From positions 4,340,001 through 4,404,000 of the forward strand of contig JAGUCH010000005.1 of the NCBI GenBank assembly GCA_019096065.1: 64,000 bases of DNA. Reading direction: 5' to 3'. The position numbers were made by a program, and so were the translations under genes. Source of the DNA: Paracyclopina nana (Eukaryota; Arthropoda; Copepoda; Cyclopoida; Cyclopettidae). Positions 1 to 12,600 of the stretch are shown in pieces. Position 1 is the stretch's first letter. Each line of letters begins with the position of its first letter. The notes beneath the pieces were generated by a model. That model was not told the DNA's origin. It worked only from the letters and a program-made list of their open reading frames with translations, and did no database searches.

Positions 1-600
1 ACTGCAGGGAAAACTGTTACAATTTTGTGGTATATACTATTGTAGTAGTCGCGATTGTAAGCTATTTCCTCGTTTTAAATCATTCTTTCGACACTCACTA
101 CGGTGTAAAGTTACGTTAACAACGATCATCAACGCGCTGCGGCTGCAAAATTTCTGCTCTTACTTCTTCATCTCGGGTACATCTTCATAATAATGTTCTT
201 AATAAATAGAAGTTGTGGGTCAACTATCTTCTTCAGTGGTGGTGACGAAGACGGCAATTACAATCGAACGACACATTTACCGAAATAACCGACGACATCA
301 AAATTGTGAAGTATCGTGTGAGTGTGTGTGTGTGTGTCATTTTTGAGGCCCATCAGGTTCGTTCTTTGTTTCACAGTGAGGTTGTGGTAGTTGTGGCTTC
401 TCACAGATCCGCCTGCAAATATAGAGACAATGAACTCAGAGCTAAGGTTGCGGGCAGTCGCTCGCATTGCTTGCGTTAAGCAAATCCGGATTTGCAAACA
501 CTTACCTATGAAGAGATTCTGCGTGCGTCGATCTTCCTACAATATTTGCTATCATCATCGTTTGCTCGTTGACGACTAAAATAGTTTATATGTATCTCTC
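1..600 (-). other. HR3 3' untranslated region, continuing past the left edge
   Basis: DNA immediately downstream of the HR3 stop codon (TAG at 603-601). No open frame with family similarity and no clear minus-strand AATAAA/ATTAAA signal was found, so the 3' UTR probably continues beyond the window. A short GT-rich run sits near 314-338. Confidence 0.45.
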
Positions 601-3600
601 CTACGTGGGGAAGAGTTCCCGATGCAACGCCGGAAACTCGAGATTGCCACTTGTGCTCGACCTGAACTTGACCAGGGCCTCCATATGAAGGTAGCTGATT
701 TCCCTGCGGAGGAGCAAAGATCCCAGTCAATAAATTTGAAGCGTGAGATTCTCAGGCGAGTTTTATATACCTTAAGGCTAGACGCTTGTTGACGAGCCTA
801 CTGATGACTGACACGTCTCCCTTGATTGGAGCCAGTGGTGGGTTCTTGGTCAGTTCTCGTTGCAGGGCCTGGAGAACGGCCTGGTTCAGCCGTCGTACCT
901 CTTCAGCGTTTCGCAAACCTTGTCGGTCTACAAGTAAAAACGTGGTTAATTGTTGCACTCATGATAGGTCATTTTCGCGTTACCATCTTGAAGCAGGATA
1001 TATGCAGAGTACAGTGATAGGGCGACGTCGGAGAGCCTCAGTTCCGCGAGGCTCTTGGCAAAGTCGAAGATCTGACTAACGAGTTTCATCTCGATGGTAT
1101 CCCGTGTCGTCATGAATGCCTCCATGGGGAGCATGCAGTCCACAAAAAGGACAGCGTTTTGCGCCAAGTCGAAATATCGACTCATTCGGATGATAGCAAG
1201 CTCAAAGGCACCTGAAAGCACAAGACAGTTATTATGACGATCCATCAGGCGGAGGCTGACAACGTACCTCTTTTTAGCAAAACGATCTGATCTTCTTGGT
1301 GGAAACGGTTCATAAAGCCTGGTACCATTTTAGCAAATTCGATTATCTGTTTGATAATGTTGGTGAGTTTTTGAGCTGCAGTCAACCAGAGGTCTTCTTG
1401 GGACTGTAATTGTTGGAAGTGTTGGATATTTTGAAGAGGTACGATATACTCTGAAAAATTGACTCACCATGTTTTTGAAGGCAAACAACTTTGACTGATC
1501 TATGCCAACCCGCCATTGCTCATGGATCTGCTCGTTGGAGAGTACGCAAGTACGGGAGTAGGCTTCGTAAATTGAATTGGTGAGAAGCACTCCAATGCGC
1601 TCAGGGTCTGAAATAATGACACATAATTAAGATCCAAACCAGGCAGGCTCCTCGCCCAATCTGGGTCACTGGGGTGAGCAAAGACAGGCGGAATGCAGTT
1701 GTTAATCGGAGTAGATTACTCGATGTTCAATGGCATACATCGATGGCAAATTAATAGCTTTTTAGTGTAGTGGGTTATTACCGTTGAGCAGGTCTTCCGG
1801 TTGCTGCCGCCCGGAAAAGTAGTCGTTCGTGGTGACCGGAGGGGTCAGCCTCGACGAATAGGGCGTAGTGCTGTCCACGAAGGGTGGCACTGCATCTGGA
1901 GACCCTATGTGAGTCTGGCCCGGAACCATGAGGTCACTACTGCTCCCCGACCCACCCATGACGTTGGCCTCTTGCTTGATGGCCATTCTCACAGGATCGA
2001 GCTCCTGAGGCCCAATCATGTTGTGATGGGGCCCATGCGGATGCTGCTGAGGCTGAGGTTGGTGTGGGTGGGGTCGATGAGGGTGTGACGTCGAGGATTT
2101 CATTCCTATAGGTGAGTACCATGCGTTAAGTTAGTATTCGAAAGCGCATAGGAAGACCATATCCACGATGCAAACTCCATATGTATGAAGTGCAATAATT
2201 TTTACCTGAGCTAATGCTGACTGCCGTTTGCTGTTGTTGCTGCTGCTGTTGCTGGTGGTGGTGGTCGACATCACTCAGGCTGAGGTCAGGGGTCGGCCTC
2301 TCGAATGGGCTCGTTGTGCTGTCGACCCCGCTGTAATCTGGCCAGTCTGAGGTGCAACCGGTACTATCGTTATTTGACGAGTTGTTGCCACCGCTGGCAC
2401 CCGTGGTCACCGAACTTGTTCCGCTCACAGCCACCGAGGCCGCGGTGTTTGCGGCCGCCGCAGCCAAAGTTGCAGCATTGGCCAGGTTGGGGAACGAGTA
2501 GGTGGAGCTGTACGGCGATGCAACGTCATTGCAATATGGGAATCTGTAAAGTCATCGCGTTTCATTCATATATGCATATGAACTAGGTGTATGAATGTAA
2601 GAATTTCTCGAAGAAAGCCCTTACCCTCCGTACATGTGTTCAGTCGACGATGGCTGAGGAGGATCGAATACCGACGAGTCCGGAGAAGAGCCCGAACCTT
2701 GCTGCTGCTGACCTCCACCACTAGAACCAGATGACCCGTTGAGGCCGAGGCTGGCCTGCTGTTGTTGCTGACTGTTCATCTCTTTGTGGTATCGCACTTC
2801 GTCCTCGACCTTTTCTCTCTGCTTCTTTGACATTCGACCGAATTTCACAGCTGCAACGTAAAAGAAAATTATTGCATGTAAGACCGTGCAATGCTCATCT
2901 TTCTTCTGCAACTTTGCAGAATATACTATATAATATTCTCAAGACGGAAGCAAGTTGTGCAAGCGATCAATACGTCTGCATGTTTCCCCCACCAACAACT
3001 TCCAGCATTGCTACCCCTAACTTGTGCATGCACAACAGCGACTTTCATTTACTACTACTACTACTACAGCTACTTTTGCCAGACAAACGACAAACTCTCC
3101 CTTCTTGCATACTACGTTCGCTGCAGTGCAGTATACTGTATATGCTACCTCGCGAATGTAGGTCTGTGGGTTTGTTGTACAATATGCATGTGCAAGTTGT
3201 TGGCTATTACGAAAGCAATCGAAAAGCACTCTGTACGCACGTACAAACAAGCCTCTCTCATGTTGTTTCATTTTTCATACGACTGCTTCTATATTATGTA
3301 TTTTTCACTTCCTCATTCCAGAAAGCTAATCGATTACGGTGTGTATGTACTACCTAGAAGAATTGTATATGTAACGCGCCACAAGAAGAGGAAGAGAGCC
3401 TACCAATTTTGCAATGCTGGTCTGGGCCCGACCGAGCCTTTCATTTGCTGCGAGCCTACGACGACAAAGCTGCTTTCTCATTGCCCGCATTGAACTTAGA
3501 CGGCAGCAGACTGGAAACTTTTTCTTAATACGATTCCCGTGCAAAGAGAGGCCGAGGAGTAACTTTGCATAGCAGACAGCATACACTCTTTTTTTCACGA

Positions 3601-6600
3601 AAAAAAACCCGCAAATTCACTAGGTGCGAGATAGAAAGCCCCTGATTTGTTCCTAGGGAGGGAAAAGCAAGAAGGCAGACAAGGATGATAATGATGTAGA
3701 AAAGTTGCTGGTAGAAACAGAGAAATCGATTTCTCCATCTGTCTAAGTGGTGTGCATGATGTCGGATGGGAATCCTGCGAGATCGAGGCATACATAAAAA
3801 GCGAGGAGCGAGCGAGGAGGAGAGAGAGGAAGCAGCAAAAAAGGGGAGCAAAAAACAACCCTCGGATACAAGGAGAGCCGTCGTCATCAGAAGAGAGAGA
3901 GGAGCAGCAGCAATATATAGTATATGCAGGCTTGGCACTGGGGCCTGATAAAAAACGTCTCTGATATATGGTCCTTTCTTCTACTTCTTTCTTTTGCTGC
4001 ACAAAAAAGAAGCCATGCTGCTGTATTACACTTACATCAACTGCAGAACAACTTATTTGCACCGCAGGAGGTAAAAGCACCGCTACAAGAGGATAATGAT
4101 AGGAAAACAGCATGCAAATCGTTGGAATTGGCACTTCGCCCAAAGTGTTTGTTGTTATGACGAGAAAGGACTCGTCACATCTGCAAGAAGTGCATGGAGA
4201 AATTATCCGCAGCACGAAAAACAAGCTGCGGCAAGGAAAAGCTTTTTAATTAGCTAATATCAAAGAAATATGGGTCAATTACAAGCGACGCAGCTTAAGC
4301 TACATACACTTTTTTATTTAGAAGTAGCTTGAATGATGATATGAATCAAATACTCGGGGGTATAAACTATTACATGGTCAAATTTTTTTTGCGTTGATGA
4401 GGTGCGTACAATGGCCATGAGTGAAGAAGTACTTTGCATGTTAACCCATGAATTAATTGGGCGACAGCCAAAAAGCAGGAACAAACGTTGGGTGACTTCA
4501 AAAGATATACCTCCTACATAGGTGACGTCGTTTTGTTATCAAGCCTTAAATCTAGGCCATCGGTGTGGCCTAATCTACTAATCGTGGTGCGATTTTTTCC
4601 CTCTCTTCCGGCAATGCCCATGCTCAAAGGCACACTTGCGTGCGGTGATGAGGTAAAAAGAGACAGCGGCATGTCAAAAATGTGTCCATGATGTGCTCCG
4701 GAAAAAGGCAGGAATCTTGATGGGAAACGCCGCGACGATGCGCGCGCAAATTAAAAAAGCAGCTACAATTGCTCCGGAGAGATAAATCAATGGAGGACAT
4801 AAAATCCTCCAAGTTGCAAAGCCAGACGTCGGGCAGAGCTACTTTTGCAGAGCTGGAATCGTGGTGCAAAATTGCCGTCTGGAAAAGCCCATGTAGCAGA
4901 ATGTAGAGTAGTAGGCCTGCAAAAAGCACGAGGAAAGCCAGACGGGAGACACACCCGAATATGGGTCAAATTTGGCATTTTTTGCACCACGCATGTGGGG
5001 GACCCTTTTGTGCTTAGTCACAATGCACGCCACTTGTTGCGCACATTTCACCATAACATATCATCAAATGCCCATTGAGCGTGACGCAAAATACGAAATG
5101 GATGTAAAAAGGATGAGGTAGAAGTGACGCAACTTCGACGGCAGCAAAGCGTGGCGCATCTTGGCTAATAAAACGAGGATGTAGCAATGTAATTACGGCA
5201 TCACCATAGGGCTGTGTGTGTATGTGGTTCCGGTCTGCTTGCATAGGTAGACAGGTTTTCACTGGCATAACATGGCTTGGTGCAACGCGCCCGGCTGCTA
5301 TTTTGGTCCTAGCTGTACTTTTTTTCCTGGGAAGATTTTTACCACCATGCTGTTGTAGCTTCGGTGCAGGTTTTTGGTGGTGCCCCGCGCGAGGAGGAAC
5401 ATGTGGCTGTTGCCTGTGCGTTGCTCGTGACCTACTTTGCTACATAGCGACTTCCTTCGACTTTCCCTAACTCTACTGACTGACTGACTGACTCGCAAAT
5501 TGCCGCTGTTGCCAAGTCTCACATTTGACCAGAAAAACGGTGAATTTGAGCTCTCTTACCGTCTCGAGACATGCCAAGCGCCAAGCACTTTTGGAGTCGA
5601 CACGATTGGCATCGGTTTCGGTTCACCCGATCAACCACGCAGTTCTTCTGCCGTGGACACTGATAATTCACCACACCAGAGCTTTGGGAGCGACGAAAGA
5701 AGCCTTTGCAGCCTTCGCACGTGATCACGCCATAATGGACGCCACTCGATTTGTCCCCGCACACTTTGCACGGAATGATCTCAATTTGGGCTGAAAAATA
5801 GAGGGGGAAGAAATTAAGAGATGCCTTTTTTTGGTCAAATATCGCCTTCTAAGATTGAATTTCCGCGAATAGGGGAAGCTAATGCTTAGCAAACGATGAA
5901 AAAATATCAGGGATGAATTCGGCAATACCATTATCAAAAGCCGAGGCTAAATGAAGAGGAGCAGCAGCAGCCTCTGCAGTAGGCATGTTGTTGGCTGGTG
6001 TCAACTGCTACACTGACTGAGTCATCATCTACTTTCATAATAATAATTCGGATGGTGGCGAACGCTCCTGTGCACATTTTTCACAGGTAGGACAATACAT
6101 TGCATCATGTCACACAGCTACGAGAGCCATGTTTCACACTGCGTTTTGGTTAAATTCGAAAAATTATCGATCATGTCACAGGCCATAATAATTAACGCTA
6201 TGCTCGCTGAATCTCCTCAATTAGACCGAAGAACAAAGAAATGGTCAATTTGGGAGTTGTACAATCACGCAACCTATCACTTATTATCATGCGGTCACCT
6301 CAAGTCATTGTACGCTACAGCAGTGCAAAAGCGGAATGCGATGCATGTTTTTGCATACTGGCTTTGGATGACGATGATGATGATGGAGCATGTTTGGCAC
6401 CAACGTGAGCCTGATCATGCTATGAGGAGGATTGAAAATGTGCATTGTCGCATAGCACTTGACACGCTTGCATAAGAAATTACGGTGACAGCAACGTAGC
6501 GAGTACATGAAGTAGTGGAGAGTATATATCATAAAGTAGATGCGCGAAGCTTCGCGTTGTGCGATCATCATCCATCATAATGCATGATGTACGTACTGCT

Positions 6601-9600
6601 AAGTTTTGCTGTTAGGGGAGTTAACGGCTTAATGTGCGCTAGCTCTCCGGTCGGTCGGCTGTCGTCTTCCCTGATTTGTTGGCCACCATAAAGATTCCAG
6701 CAAGATGTGTTTACGATGCATGCATGCTCGCATGTCACCAAATGGGAGAAAGATGAGTTTCGCAATTGAAACAAGCTGCCTAGCCTGTACTGATCATTGA
6801 TTTTCGCAATCTACGACTGCGATAGCGATCATAATGATGATTCTCCCGCTGCTAACTGCAATTCGCTGACGACTGCAAGAGGGACAGCAGCAGCAGCAGC
6901 TCCAACTGTTTTCGCGGCAATATGGCATTGCTACATTATTTACTGTAGCCGAGAAATGTACGGGACTTGGCTGGCAACCGCAACTACAACAACTACCTTC
7001 GCAGCACAACGCGCCGCGATTTGCAGCAGACAAAGTTTCCTGGCCATTTTTTTTCGTTCAGACCACCGTTCACGATAGCCGAAAGCGAGCTCTTCCGGCT
7101 TTTTAATGGCGAGCAGCTCGCCCACTTGCGGTTTTTTTATGTAGATACTAAGCATACCCTTGGCGGTAAACACCGTTTTCTTGGCTGACGAGGACGACGA
7201 GGCCACCGAGGACGGCGTCATGGGTGCACCAGCATTACTGTTGGCTGCTGTCGGAGTTATCACGCTTGTTGGCCCATTTGTAGCGGGTGGGGATCCCGTG
7301 GCCGTGGTGGTCGTGTCGGGACCCGGCAACGGAGAGGGAATGATCACACGAAGAGAATGTTGATGCTGGGCCTCGCTCATGCCCGACAAAGTGGCGGACA
7401 GGCTGAGGCCGGGTAGAGGAGGCGGCGGCGGCGAAAAGGCCGAGGCCTCCACGGAAGACACGTAGGACGAGGGACTGCCCAAGTCCGCATCCGTGGACAG
7501 TTTGTGGCCTTTGGAAAGGCCGGGCGAGCTGGCGGTCAGCAACGAAAAGTTGGAGGCTGCAGCCGCGGCCGAAACGGCCAACACGGAGGCTGCCACGGCA
7601 CTGGCGGACTCGTCCCAGCCTTCGTAGCTGAAGAGGTCGTCCAAATGCTCCATTTTCACTACGGATGAGGGCTTCTCGTCGACCTCAGAGGGGTCGTTGG
7701 AGGCTGACGTCATGGACGCCGTGGGCATCATGCTCATGGCGGAGGCCACGACGACGGAGGTGCTGGCTAAAGTGGCGTCGTGAGACAACTCTGGAGGCTT
7801 CACTTTGGCACTAACGAGGGAATTCACCATGATCTTCGCGAGGAATAACTGAGGCCCCGAGAACCTTCGCTACGTGAGGTTGGGGCAGAGCATTGCTCTT
7901 GGAAGTGCAGAAGAAGTATGCAGTAGTATGTGGCGTTGGCCCCAACGGTACCTATGGACTGAACGAACTACTCCTCAGGTTGAGAGCTGTTGCTACCTGG
8001 CAAGGAGAGCTGGTGCCAACAGGTTGGCTGCAGCTCACCGCCAACCAAGGGCACCGTTATTCCAATTATACTATACAAGCCTGCAGCAGCCAGCAACTCT
8101 GACGACGGCGACGACGACAACACAGCCATGCTGCTGCTAGCTTCTAGTGCGTAGAACCGACTTACTCTTCCATGCTTCGACGAAGCCATTTTAGGCGGAC
8201 AAGCTTCCAAGAGAAACGAGAGGGATCATGGACGCAGCAACCCAACCCTTTCCTTGCATGATTGACGCGCGGCCGCGGCCGCGGTGGCGGCGGCGGCCAA
8301 AAGGACGAGAACACATACCCGACTTCCGCATCCCCTTTAAAGGGCTCGGAGTCAACGACCCCCTATAGCACCGCCACGAGGCAGCATGCTTTCTTCTTTG
8401 TCGAAGAAAAAAAAGATATGCCTCATCGCGACTCGGAACGTACTGCAAGCGCAGTTACAGACAATATAGAAGTATCATATACTTTTACAAAGAACGCGAG
8501 GGCAATGAACTGCGACGGCAACGACTTTGACAACGACAAAGTCGAGAACGGAGCTTTTTTCTCGCTCGCTGGCCATCTAAGGATCAAAAATGCATTTTTT
8601 ATAAAGTGCACATCGTCGGAGGACCGTAGCGGCCGCGGCCGCGGGGGGCCTTGCTGCGTATGGCTGTGGCAACAGCGCGACCATGGTTGTTTTCTCGGCC
8701 ATTGAACTTTGCTACTCAGGTAAGCACAACATTAAGCAGCATTTGCAGCTACACAGCAGCAGCAGCAGGCAAACAAGCACGGCGAGCAAGCCCTAGGCCT
8801 ACTGACTAAAGCCGAGTCGTGCTGACGTGTGTGGGACAAGTCGACCCGGCACGGTGGCCACTCAACACTCACATGTGCGCGATTGACTGGGGTTGATGAC
8901 CGACAACAGAAATTGTTCCTGCATACGACGAAACGACTGCTACGGAGGCCCAGCCATTAGTTTACATATTTATATGCGCGCGAGGGTCAACCACCGTCCT
9001 TCTCCACTTTTTGCCCCATGCTTCACTTCACGGAGCCCACCAAGCATGCGTCACTCGCAGGGTCATTGACCACAGTATTTTAGGCCTCGTCTTGATTGCA
9101 ACATGGTCGTAGTCGCTTAAAGTACCGTGCGCGCAGCGGTTATTGCTGCGCCTACGACGACGAACGTTTTAACAACGCGAGGAAAGGTGATTGAACTCGC
9201 GCGAGCACATTCTGCATTAAAAAACTGGGCATGGTCGTAGGCCCCAAAATACCATAAGCCGATTTTTCCAGACGTTTTCTCGGATATATAAATATTGCTG
9301 CCATAATAATAATGGAAGTAAAAAAGAGAGAAGCGCCAGCTGGCCATCACGCTCTATGGCATGGGGAGCTTCTTCTTCTTCCCTTTCTTCTTCAGGCCGT
9401 AATGCATAGTTGTCTATACTATGGTGTTTTGTGCCGCCGTTACTGAGAGAAAGCTTCTTCAATCCTTCGTTGCCGAGGCCTGACGAGCCAGGCCAACCTC
9501 GACGACGTCCTCGCCGTTGCGGGAGCTGCCTCAGCTGTTGTCGACGAACAAGCTGTCTGCAGCAGCGAGTGCAAAGAACTTTGGGGCAACGAACTCTAGT

Positions 9601-12600
9601 GCTATGCAATAGTATATGCGAGTGTTGTACGAGTAGCACTGCAAACGATCGAGGCACTTTTGACCAAGGCATGAATGGGCACTTTACGAGCAGCTCGCCA
9701 TAACATTGTCCACAGCCTCGCACGCACACCCAGAGAGACCGAAAAAATGCCGTATTATTTTAGCAGCAGGAGATGCATGCAGACAAACTGGAATTGCTAC
9801 TCACTATATATGAGTGTTTGTGTACCAAGTCTTCTTCGTCTTCTGTTAAACCCATGTTTGAGAGGGGAGAGCAATGACCTCAAGCTCGCACATACATTTA
9901 TACTGCTGTAAGGCTGTTTAACAAAGCTGATGATTTATCGCGAAGGAGTGCTATTAAAAATGCACACGCCACATTACTGATTGGCAACAGAGTGGAGATG
10001 TTTTTGAAACTTTGCAACGGATAGCTCGCATTTTCTCCTTAACGACGGCTACGATGGGGGGCAATAAAGCCGAACCAGGATGATGGCCGTTTCCAAATCA
10101 GTGGAACCTCGTAAAAATCTTTGGAACGGCGACAATTTATGTGCGAAAAACGCCATAATCGAGGAGGTTGGCAACAGCAGTGGTATGTTATAGTCCTTTC
10201 TTTATTGGGAACGGCCGATTGAATATCATCAACCCCTCTTTTCAAGCCTGTGCAGGCTATATTGTAGGCAGTGCTCCTCTCTCCATTTTAACTGGGGGGA
10301 GGACACACACATCATCATCGTGTTGTCGGGCAATGAACTCGAAATCTTCTTTAATGGCCGCGCTGCTTCCGCATAGCAGAGCAGCGCGATGCCCTCGCGC
10401 TCAAATCTGCTTCAGATAAAGGCTAGCTAGCTAGGGTAGCATAGCTCACCAGCGCGCAGCTTTGAATCGTGAATGACCTTTGAGCTCGTCCTTGCCTTTG
10501 CCACTTCCACCCGTTACAGCAAAGCCATTTCAGCATGTCTTACACGCCATATCATAATGGTTCGTTTGGCGCGAGAAAGCTATGGCGGGACTCCCCCTTC
10601 CATTCTCCGGTCATGAACCTCTGGTGCCTCTCAAGTCCATGGAAAGCAGTAAAAGGCATGGCTTTCAAGGAGGCGGCAGCAGCAGCTGTCTGCTGCTGTA
10701 TGTTGGCTTCGATGTCGGGGACTTGAGCTCGGCAGAAAAGCAGCTTTGGAGGGGGTGGATGAACCCTCCTCCTCCTCTTCTCCCCTCAGATATCTAGCTT
10801 TGCAAGGCTTCCTAGGGAGCCCTTTCTATCATCGGAGGAGGCTTGAGGCATTGGAGACACATAAAAAGGTCGTTCGCATATCATAGTTACTCGACAATAA
10901 TCAAAACGTGTATAATATTATGAGACGTGTCAAATAAGCTGTAGCGAGGCAGGAAAAAGGAGAAAAACCAACTAATTGCATCTGCGAGAAACGAGACAGC
11001 AATAGATCGAAGAAATGTCTTTCAAGCAGTGCCAGCCAAAGTTAGCTTTGAAGGATTGTATGGTATTGGCTCCCGCATAGCTTTATTGCGAGGAAACAAA
11101 ACATGCAGTTCTGTCGGTGGTACAATATGTCGGTAGAAACTACCCTAGTCTTGAGAACTACCAGAAGACTGAGAGAAAGAGAGGGGAGCACTGCTACGAA
11201 CATACTCTGGAGCTAGCAAACTTTGAAGCCATAATACTGAATCAGCTATGGCAAGGGATCTAGCCGCATGCCTAGAATATAATGTGGCAAACTTCCTAGT
11301 AGCACAACAACTAGCTACTAAGTTGCTGCTTCTGCTTCACCCCCCTATTTGTGTTTGTACAATTCAAATATCACTTTTTCTTCTTCTCCTCCTAGGCTTG
11401 ATCCGAATCGCATGCGGCTTGAAACATGACATGGCATGTTTTCGCGCAATTTTCACCAAAAGCTTGGAGAGCTACATTTCTTCGGCTACATTTTCACTCC
11501 TGCTCATTATTATTCTTTGAGAGAGTCAGTCAGTCAGTCAGTGTGTCAGTGAGTCGAGCTCGAGGGGTGGGGGTAAGCCAGCAGCTAGAGCTAGCTCTGC
11601 AACCACATGAGATGAAGAAAGGGGCTGTCGCCATGGAGAAGGAAGAAAGTGAGCTCCGATTACTTTCTTTCCCTTGACAACACATGCATGTAGAATGCAT
11701 ACTACACACACACTGTACTAGTGCGGGGCGGGGGTGGTGTGGTACTTGGGGGATTGCGTACACGGACAAGCCTCATCTTCCCTCGTCGTTATGAAGCCAG
11801 GAAAGAAAGGAAGCCAGCTTGCTTAACTACTCTGCTATATATGCTAGAAGGTGCGCGACGGACGACATAGTTTTCCTTCCCCTTTTGACAACTACTACGC
11901 CACAATGGCCACCATTGTGTCCCGATCGCGCCTCAATCAAGCCGATGCCAACTGCAATGTAGCAGTAGAATATACCAGGTGGATGATGTTACTTGATCCA
12001 GAAAAATGCATGCAGAAAAGTTCGTAAACAACGCGCGCGAATTTCCCCGATAATCACCCTCCTCGCGGGGTTTTGTATTGACGCGAGCTTGCAGCTTTCT
12101 GCATCTGCTGCTGCAGTTTCCACAGCGAAAAAGCAGCTTTGGAAAAAACGCGCATTAAAATTATCGACTGAATGCCATAAATATGTGTAGTGAAGAACTT
12201 CCGCCTCTTGGATGATGAAACATGTTGCGCAGCAGCGAGCCAGCCACTTCAGTTTACATTATTGGCGAAAATCATATCGTCATCATCAACAATTCCCGCT
12301 GAGCCACGCGTAATTCAACCCAGGCCTTATTTACGTGGGACCAATTAAGAAATCTGCGGGAGCAGTTCCGTTAGAACGACAACATCATCAAGTTATTTGC
12401 CTACCAGCTCGCTTATCTCGAGCTGCTGCTGCGGCTGCTGCTTCGTCTTGAAAAGCAAACGAATGACAATCACATGTGACTGTAATAATAACGCCTACTA
12501 AAATCCATCTTAAGGACAAAATGTAGGTCATGCGCGAAAAAACTGGGCCTTGTTTGACGACAAGTTTTTGCTCATTGTTCACGCAGGCATATAGCATATA

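Larger units (their letters stand above)
2851..5559 (-). other. Large HR3 intron splitting the DNA-binding region
   Basis: 2,709-bp intron between the zinc-finger exon (GACG|gtaaga donor at 5559) and the exon carrying the ROR carboxy-terminal extension. No coding segment was recognised in it. It holds a TAC repeat (about 3050-3067), a TGAC repeat (about 5475-5493) and three perfect RORE matches (4267, 4958, 5428), which suggests an intronic regulatory module. Confidence 0.6.

Noticed and set aside
1449-1467. A 19-bp GTGAG...CAGAG interval in the HR3 ligand-binding region that looks like an intron
   Set aside because: Too short for spliceosomal removal. The next acceptor at 1404 gives a 64-bp intron and the conserved NM-SQEDLW junction.
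5560-5790. Assigning the receptor to E75 or another zinc-finger receptor
   Set aside because: The [13 protein letters not shown] extension, the AQIEIIPCK lead-in and the ligand-binding motifs are those of HR3/ROR.
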